This document shows positions 59,131 through 64,000 of a stretch of 64,000 bases of DNA, one piece after another. This DNA comes from Mayamaea pseudoterrestris (lineage: Eukaryota; Bacillariophyta; Bacillariophyceae; Sellaphorales; Sellaphoraceae). The translations under genes and the position numbers were made by a program. Positions within the stretch are counted from its first letter, which is position 1. Each line of letters begins with the position of its first letter. The notes beneath the pieces are model-generated. The model saw only the letters and a list, made by a program, of their open reading frames with translations, was not told where the DNA came from and did no database searches. The DNA lies in the NCBI GenBank assembly GCA_027923505.1, contig BROI01000002.1, positions 1,674,001 through 1,738,000 of the forward strand, written 5' to 3'.

Positions 59131-60555
59131 ATGGAACCCATGATGAAAGCGACGAACTTTGACGATAGCATCAATAGCATACGGCAACTAGTGATGAGGA
59201 CAACAGGACATCAATATTTGACCCCTGCTCGACGGAGAAGAAAGAAATTTCTAGCTCAATCCGCATCGATCTCCAAGAATGCTCGAATCTGCTGGCTGTG
59301 CCTCTCATTTTTGTCGACCTCACTCTGCCATGCCTCGTCCAAAAAAGAACCTCAATGGTCCTTTTTGACGGACAATCTCGGGTCGCTCTATGTATCGGAA
59401 GACGAAGATGAGGAACGGATCCTCGCGGCTTTGGCAGATATCAGTCCTGATGACGAGCTGTATGATGACTTGAGCGAATACTCATCTGACTACACCGAGA
59501 CGATTGACAAGCAAAGTAAACCAATACCAAAACGAAGGCCTCTCAAGGCTGCAGTGAAAGAAAAGCAGCCTACAAGCAAACTCTCCTACGTGAATCTGCC
59601 TGAAACGTATCGAGCTGTAGCTCCTGCAGCTCCCATTCAACCTGCGACTGATCCAACAACAACATTAAAATCAACACCCCCAAAGACGATAATGACGACG
59701 CCGCCACCGACAAACATGGTATTGATGCATCCTGCCACTAGTTCCATGAGTCCATGGATTCAACGGTTCCTCGCATCCTGTCAAAATGATGCGTTACTGC
59801 CGCTGCCACTGGATTTTTTGCTCGACAATTTCAACCTGGCGCAACTAGCGCCTGTGGTGGAGCGCATTGCGCTGCATGCATGCTCCGAGCAGGAGCGACT
59901 CTTAGTACTGCAAACTCTTGACGCTTCACAACAATATCCAATCTATCGGCGAGCGCTAGAACTGCTCGTGGAGCAGCAGCAAGATGAACATGGCGACAAT
60001 GGCAGTCAAGACGCTACAATACCGCCACCACTGGAACGAGCCACTCGAGCCTTGTACTTGCTCCTTCATCAGCGCTTTTGTCAGAGCCCGCGCGGCTTGG
60101 ACATGGTGCGGCGACGCATTGTCGTTGCACGTGACAATGCATCGACCGCGTTTGGACATTGCCCCAATGCTTCCTGTCGCAACATGCCGCTGCTGCCAGT
60201 GGGCCTTGATGACAATTATCAATTGCTCCAGCTGGCAAACAACGAGACGAGTACGCGTAAGCACTTTTACTGCAAACGATACTGCTGCAATTGCAAACGA
60301 GTCTTTGTTCTCAAATCAAACAAGGTGGATGGTTGTGCATGGGGAAGGTCGTTTTGCCACTTGTTTGTCATGACGTTTGGTAAACAATTTTTGCAAAGCT
60401 CAAGGGTACGGCCAAATAGGCAACAGATTGAAAATGTTGTGGATCAGCAGCAGCAGCAGCAGCAGCAGCAGCAAGCCAAGCAGACGCACATGCATGGAAA
60501 GGCGGCACAAGCTACCATTTTTGGGTTTCGATTACATCCTACTGCTGGCCAATGA
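59131..60555 (+). CDS. CSNK2B: Divergent casein kinase 2 regulatory (beta) subunit
   Basis: 474 aa from the ATG at 59131; human CK2 beta is 215 aa. The first ~210 residues are an added region, mostly Lys/Arg-rich then acidic (EDEDEERILAALADISPDD). The CK2 beta domain begins WIQRFLASCQNDALLPLPLDF, DNFNLAQLAP, and has ATRALYLLLHQRFCQSPRGL. The zinc ribbon uses HCPNASCRNMPLLPVGL and FYCKRYCCNCKRVFV, spacing CxxxxC and CxxC as in CK2 beta. Then DGCAWGRSFCHLFVMTFGKQF, a polyQ tract and ATIFGFRLHP, the usual end. CK2 beta dimerises through the ribbon and binds the catalytic alpha subunits. The inserted polyQ sits between conserved segments. Confidence 0.85.
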   Translation: MEPMMKATNFDDSINSIRQLVMRTTGHQYLTPARRRRKKFLAQSASISKNARICWLCLSFLSTSLCHASSKKEPQWSFLTDNLGSLYVSEDEDEERILAALADISPDDELYDDLSEYSSDYTETIDKQSKPIPKRRPLKAAVKEKQPTSKLSYVNLPETYRAVAPAAPIQPATDPTTTLKSTPPKTIMTTPPPTNMVLMHPATSSMSPWIQRFLASCQNDALLPLPLDFLLDNFNLAQLAPVVERIALHACSEQERLLVLQTLDASQQYPIYRRALELLVEQQQDEHGDNGSQDATIPPPLERATRALYLLLHQRFCQSPRGLDMVRRRIVVARDNASTAFGHCPNASCRNMPLLPVGLDDNYQLLQLANNETSTRKHFYCKRYCCNCKRVFVLKSNKVDGCAWGRSFCHLFVMTFGKQFLQSSRVRPNRQQIENVVDQQQQQQQQQQAKQTHMHGKAAQATIFGFRLHPTAGQ

Positions 60556-60629
60556 ATACTATTATCATTCGTTGCGCATACATTTGTATTCTATCTTATC
60601 GTAAATATAATTTAACGTCGTCCATTGTA

Positions 60630-62156
60630 TCATTCCAAAGGAGTCGCACCCATCTTGCGAAGATCACGACTCATGTTCTTGTGGTGACTCTCCGTGGTTC
60701 CGCCGCCAATCTCAAGAAGTTTGGCGTCACGCCAAAACCGTTCCACCTTGTATTCACCAACGTAGCCATTTCCACCCATTACCTGAATGGCGCGGTCGGC
60801 AACATTCTTGGCCATATTGGCGCAGTACAGCTTGGTTCCATCCGCATCAAGTCCATTTCCATACGTGGCTAAATCCAATCCATTGGCAACTCCATAGACA
60901 TAGGCTCGTCCGGCCATATATTCGGCGTAACTCTCGGCGACATGCTTTTGTACTTGGCCAAAGGAGTAAAGGTCCTTTCCAAACGCCTTGCGCTCACCCG
61001 CATACTGCTTCATTTCGTCCAAGCATCGTCGCGCAATGCCAAGCGCCATGGCCGCCAAACCGATCCGTTCCACTTCCAAGTTTCGCATCATGCACAAGGT
61101 TGCCTGGTTGACATGGCCAACTACATTTTCGGGTGGTACACTGACATTGTCAAAGACTAGCTCCGCCGTCATGGACGCGCGCATGCCAAGCTTGTCCTTG
61201 ATCTGCTGGCCCAGGGCGAAGCCACTCATGTCCTTTTCGACAATGAACTGCGTCACATCTGTACGTCCAGGACCAGTGCGTGCATATATTAGAAAAACGT
61301 CTCCGGTGTCAGTGCCGTTCAATGTGCCATTCTGTGAATGGAGCGTTTGCGAGAAGAAAATTGAGTAGTGGTACGATGCGCATATTAATTCCCTTCGCGT
61401 AAATACCAATTGCCAGAAAGAAAGACACTCACTGTAATCCACATTTTCGTTCCATTCAAAATCCAATTACCGCTCGAGTCTTGCTCCGCCTTGGTTTGAA
61501 GACCCAAAACATCCGTTCCAGCGTTTGGTTCGCTCATCCCCATGCCTCCAATCCACCTTCCTTCGCATAGTTTCGGCAAATACTTGAGCTTTTGCTCCTC
61601 ACTCTGCGCGTTGGTATTCAAATTATGCACCAGCAGTAGCGAATGCGCCAAGTAGGCGAGACAAAAGGCTGGATCACTGTAGCTGAGCTCCTCGTGCACG
61701 AGCGCCACCGCCGTTGCATCGAGACCACTGCCTCCGTAATCGGAATCCACAGTCAAACCAAGCAATCCAAGTCCGTTGGAACCAAGCTGACGAAACAAGT
61801 CAATGTTGAACGTTTCAGTCTTGTTGTAGTGGTATGCTTGTGGTTCAATCTGTGAAACGAACAAGTGAATGGATGGAGTCATAATCATGATGAGTAGAAT
61901 GTCGAATGTCGACACCGACCAAAAGCAAGAACTTCTTGAGCATACACATTCAATCACTTGTAGCACTTTCGCATTTATTGTTACTTGCCTCTCGCTGCAC
62001 AAAGGTTCGAAGCGACTCGCGGAGTGCCTTGTGCTCCTCGGTTGGATTCCAAAGGCTCGACAGCGATGCCGATGCATTGCGGATGCTGCTGCATCGTGGA
62101 AGGGATCGAGTCAAGCCTCTGCATCTTGACAATGAATACGAAACGCGAGCTGCCAT
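60630..62156 (-). CDS. IVD: Isovaleryl-CoA dehydrogenase-like acyl-CoA dehydrogenase, three exons
   Basis: Exons 62156-61989, 61849-61433 and 61331-60630; introns of 139 and 101 bp. The first has GC-AG ends (GCAAGT/ACAG), which alone keep the frame (FVQREIEPQAY). The product is 428 aa. Residues 1-~32 are an Arg/Ser-rich mitochondrial presequence. The family signatures GGMGMSEPNAGTDVL, NGTKMWIT, DKLGMRASMTAELVFDN and VMGGNGYVGEYKVERFWRD are present. Near the end, RDAKLLEIGGGTTESHH has Gly where MCAD has its catalytic Glu, and the Glu used by human IVD also appears to be Asn in an eye alignment. The catalytic base is therefore uncertain. Role in the family: leucine breakdown in mitochondria, passing electrons to ETF. 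Confidence 0.85.
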
Positions 62157-62469
62157 GGTCCTTTGATAGTGTTGTTTGCAGCGCCACTAGCAAGCCTTCT
62201 TGTTCTGTGTTGTCAAGCGCGGAATCGCGATGTCATGGCGCAGCGTTTCGAAAGAACTTGACGCGCGACTCAAAATGTATCAATGCGTTGATGCGCGACT
62301 AAAAAAGAACCCCTTGAAGTCCCGTTGCGTCGAGCCGTCGCCCGCGCCATTGGCGCGCGTAACCATTGCTTCGTACATACCGTACATTATTCTTCGACCA
62401 AGGCAAGCGATTGCATTGACTTATACTATATAAAAACTTTGGCAACGCCCATACAATATACAAACTACA
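62157..62469. other. Divergent promoter region
   Basis: 313 bp between the divergent IVD-like and REI1 starts. ACTATATAAAAAC near 62425 is a TATA-like element ~40 bp before the REI1 ATG. No gene or RNA seen. Confidence 0.45.
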
Positions 62470-62754
62470 ATGTCAGCAGCAGAACAAGCATTGACATGTA
62501 CAACAGCTCCAGGCCACTTGTTTGCAAGTCGCATTGAACTCGCCAACCACTACAAGTCGGACTGGCACGCCTACAATCTCAAGCGTCGTCAGGTTGGCTT
62601 GCAGCTACTCACGCATGTGGAGTTCATGGCGCGACTGCAGGCGGCGCAGGCGGCCCGGCGGGAGCAGGAACTGTCGAAGCAAACGCAACGAAAGAGTCAT
62701 TTGAAGAATAAAACCGTGAAAAAGAATAAATGCAACAAGCAGCGGCTAGTGAAT

Positions 62755-62811
<57 letters not shown>

Positions 62812-63921
62812 GAGGAGGAGTCTTCGGCATCAAACAAAATGGAGGAGGAGGAGAGCAAGGACGAACAAACTACAGTAGCAGTCGACCAAGCCTCTGACCA
62901 AGAACCAGCAGCGGAACCAATGAACGTTACCATTGACCCATGCCAGTCCTTATATGATTCCCACGTGTCACCCAGCATCCAGGAGAACGTGGACTACATG
63001 CGCCGCAAATACGACTGGTTCATTCCCGACGCGGAATACTTGCACGACTTGGAAGGCTTGCTGGGCTACTGCCACGAAAAAATCACGTTGGGTCGCATGT
63101 GTTTGCAGTGCCACCAAACCTTTTGTTCGTCGAACGCCTGTCGCATGCACATGATATCCAAGCAGCATACGCAGTTGGCGTATTTGGTGCAGGACGATCA
63201 GGAGGAGTTGGCAGTCTTTTACGACTTTGCGCCGGCGAATCAGGAATTCATGAGTGGAAGAATGACAAAGTTGAATGCAGCAAACGGCGGCAGTAACAAC
63301 ATTGACGAGGAAGACGATGATTGGGAGGATGTTTCGGACAATGAAGACATGAAGGAAGGCGACGACAATGAAAATATGCAAGACGACGACGACGACTTGT
63401 ACTCCGGATACGCCGACCACGTTGCAAAACTGGGTTTTTCCGTCACGGAACTCGGCGAGCTCGTCTTTCCCGACGGCCGCATCGTTGGACATCGCTCATT
63501 GAACAGATACTACAAGCAGCGCCCCAAGGTATCGCGCGACAGTCCGGCCGTCGTGGCGGCGCGGATCGCGGCCGGCGAGCGCCTGCATCAGGGACGCGTC
63601 TACAATATGAACACGGCGCTCGTCACGTATCGCAACGACACTTCATCCAGCGCTTTGAACGCACGCGCACTGGCCAAGCTTGGCGTTTCGTCCGGCATGG
63701 CGGCGGGTCGCGCCAGCAGGGGTATTTTGGTGCCGTCCCGTTTGGATGGAACCTTTTCGCAGCTTTCCGTCTATCGCTACCGCGCGGCAGTCTTGAAGCA
63801 ACGCCGCGGCCTTGAGAATGGGCAGCGACTCCATCAGCGAACCGCGATGAACATGAATCGCATGGGCAAGAAGGATAACAGACTCATGAATGGTGTGAGT
63901 GTGGCGCATGCCAAGCGATAA
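62470..63921 (+). CDS. REI1: 60S ribosome biogenesis zinc-finger protein REI1/ZNF622
   Basis: 483 aa in one exon from the ATG at 62470. The first zinc finger is CTTAPGHLFASRIELANHYK with SDWHAYNLKRR following, the LYDSH and SDWHRYNLKR signatures of REI1. After a Lys-rich stretch and a pure CAG polyQ tract (62758-62806), CQSLYDSHVSPSIQENVDYM, FIPDAEYLHDLEGLLGY and the second finger GRMCLQCHQTF with H-x5-H follow. Acidic run ~280-310, then DGRIVGHRSLNRYYKQR and a basic C-terminus. Role: removes the Arx1/Alb1 export factor from cytoplasmic pre-60S subunits. Confidence 0.93.
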
Positions 63922-64000
63922 ATGAATAATGATTGATTGATGGCTATCGAAAGCGTGCGAATCGTCGCTGCTAATGTCGCAATAGCTTGCCTGTTGTAGG

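Overview
The window looks like nuclear DNA of a photosynthetic stramenopile, most likely a diatom. Four things point there: (1) a phytochrome with the PAS-GAF-PHY-histidine kinase-receiver layout of diatom phytochromes; (2) secretory-type presequences followed by an aromatic residue (TA|FGATP, KA|WYLAD), the usual plastid-import signature of algae with red secondary plastids; (3) a Ty1/Copia element resembling the CoDi elements of diatoms; (4) dense, intron-poor genes on both strands with mostly ~90-140 bp introns. The species cannot be named from sequence alone. No tRNA, CRISPR array or bacterial-style operon was seen.

Left gene block (1-37,840). In order: the start of a truncated gene; an LRR-like protein; a secreted cupin-like protein; a secreted LRR protein; PIG-O of GPI-anchor synthesis; a plastid-targeted disordered protein; a TauE/SafE permease divergent from a PLP-homeostasis protein (PLPBP/YggS); several unknown proteins; the splicing protein SmD1; plastid RsfS/Iojap; tRNA methyltransferase Trm5; more unknown proteins; an SGNH-like membrane protein with an acidic repeat tail; the phytochrome; and a P-type Ca2+-ATPase.

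Central repeat island (about 37,840-53,600). It opens with a 5S rRNA gene, a partial duplication of its 3' end and an old LTR fragment. Then comes a ~168-bp satellite array of about 35 units, each unit carrying a near-perfect 17-bp palindrome. The array is bracketed on both sides by a second, 182-bp repeat. A whole-looking 6.7-kb Copia element with 99.2% identical LTRs and a 5-bp target duplication sits inside one satellite unit and splits the array. The island is a candidate centromeric or pericentromeric domain.

Right gene block (53,765-64,000). YIPF6 (Golgi), a tiny three-exon protein with three CxxC pairs, a gene fusing MPC1 and MPC2 into one mitochondrial pyruvate carrier polypeptide, PA2G4/EBP1, a divergent CK2 beta subunit, an isovaleryl-CoA-dehydrogenase-like enzyme with a GC-AG intron, and the 60S biogenesis factor REI1/ZNF622.

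The genes are mostly unrelated housekeeping loci, as expected in a eukaryote. The strongest candidates for something new are the MPC1-MPC2 fusion with an extra membrane helix between its halves, the dyad-bearing satellite and its invader, and a palindromic GTACCGGTAC-type motif that recurs 130-170 bp upstream of several start codons. Splice sites were placed by eye from consensus and reading-frame continuity and have not been tested against transcripts.
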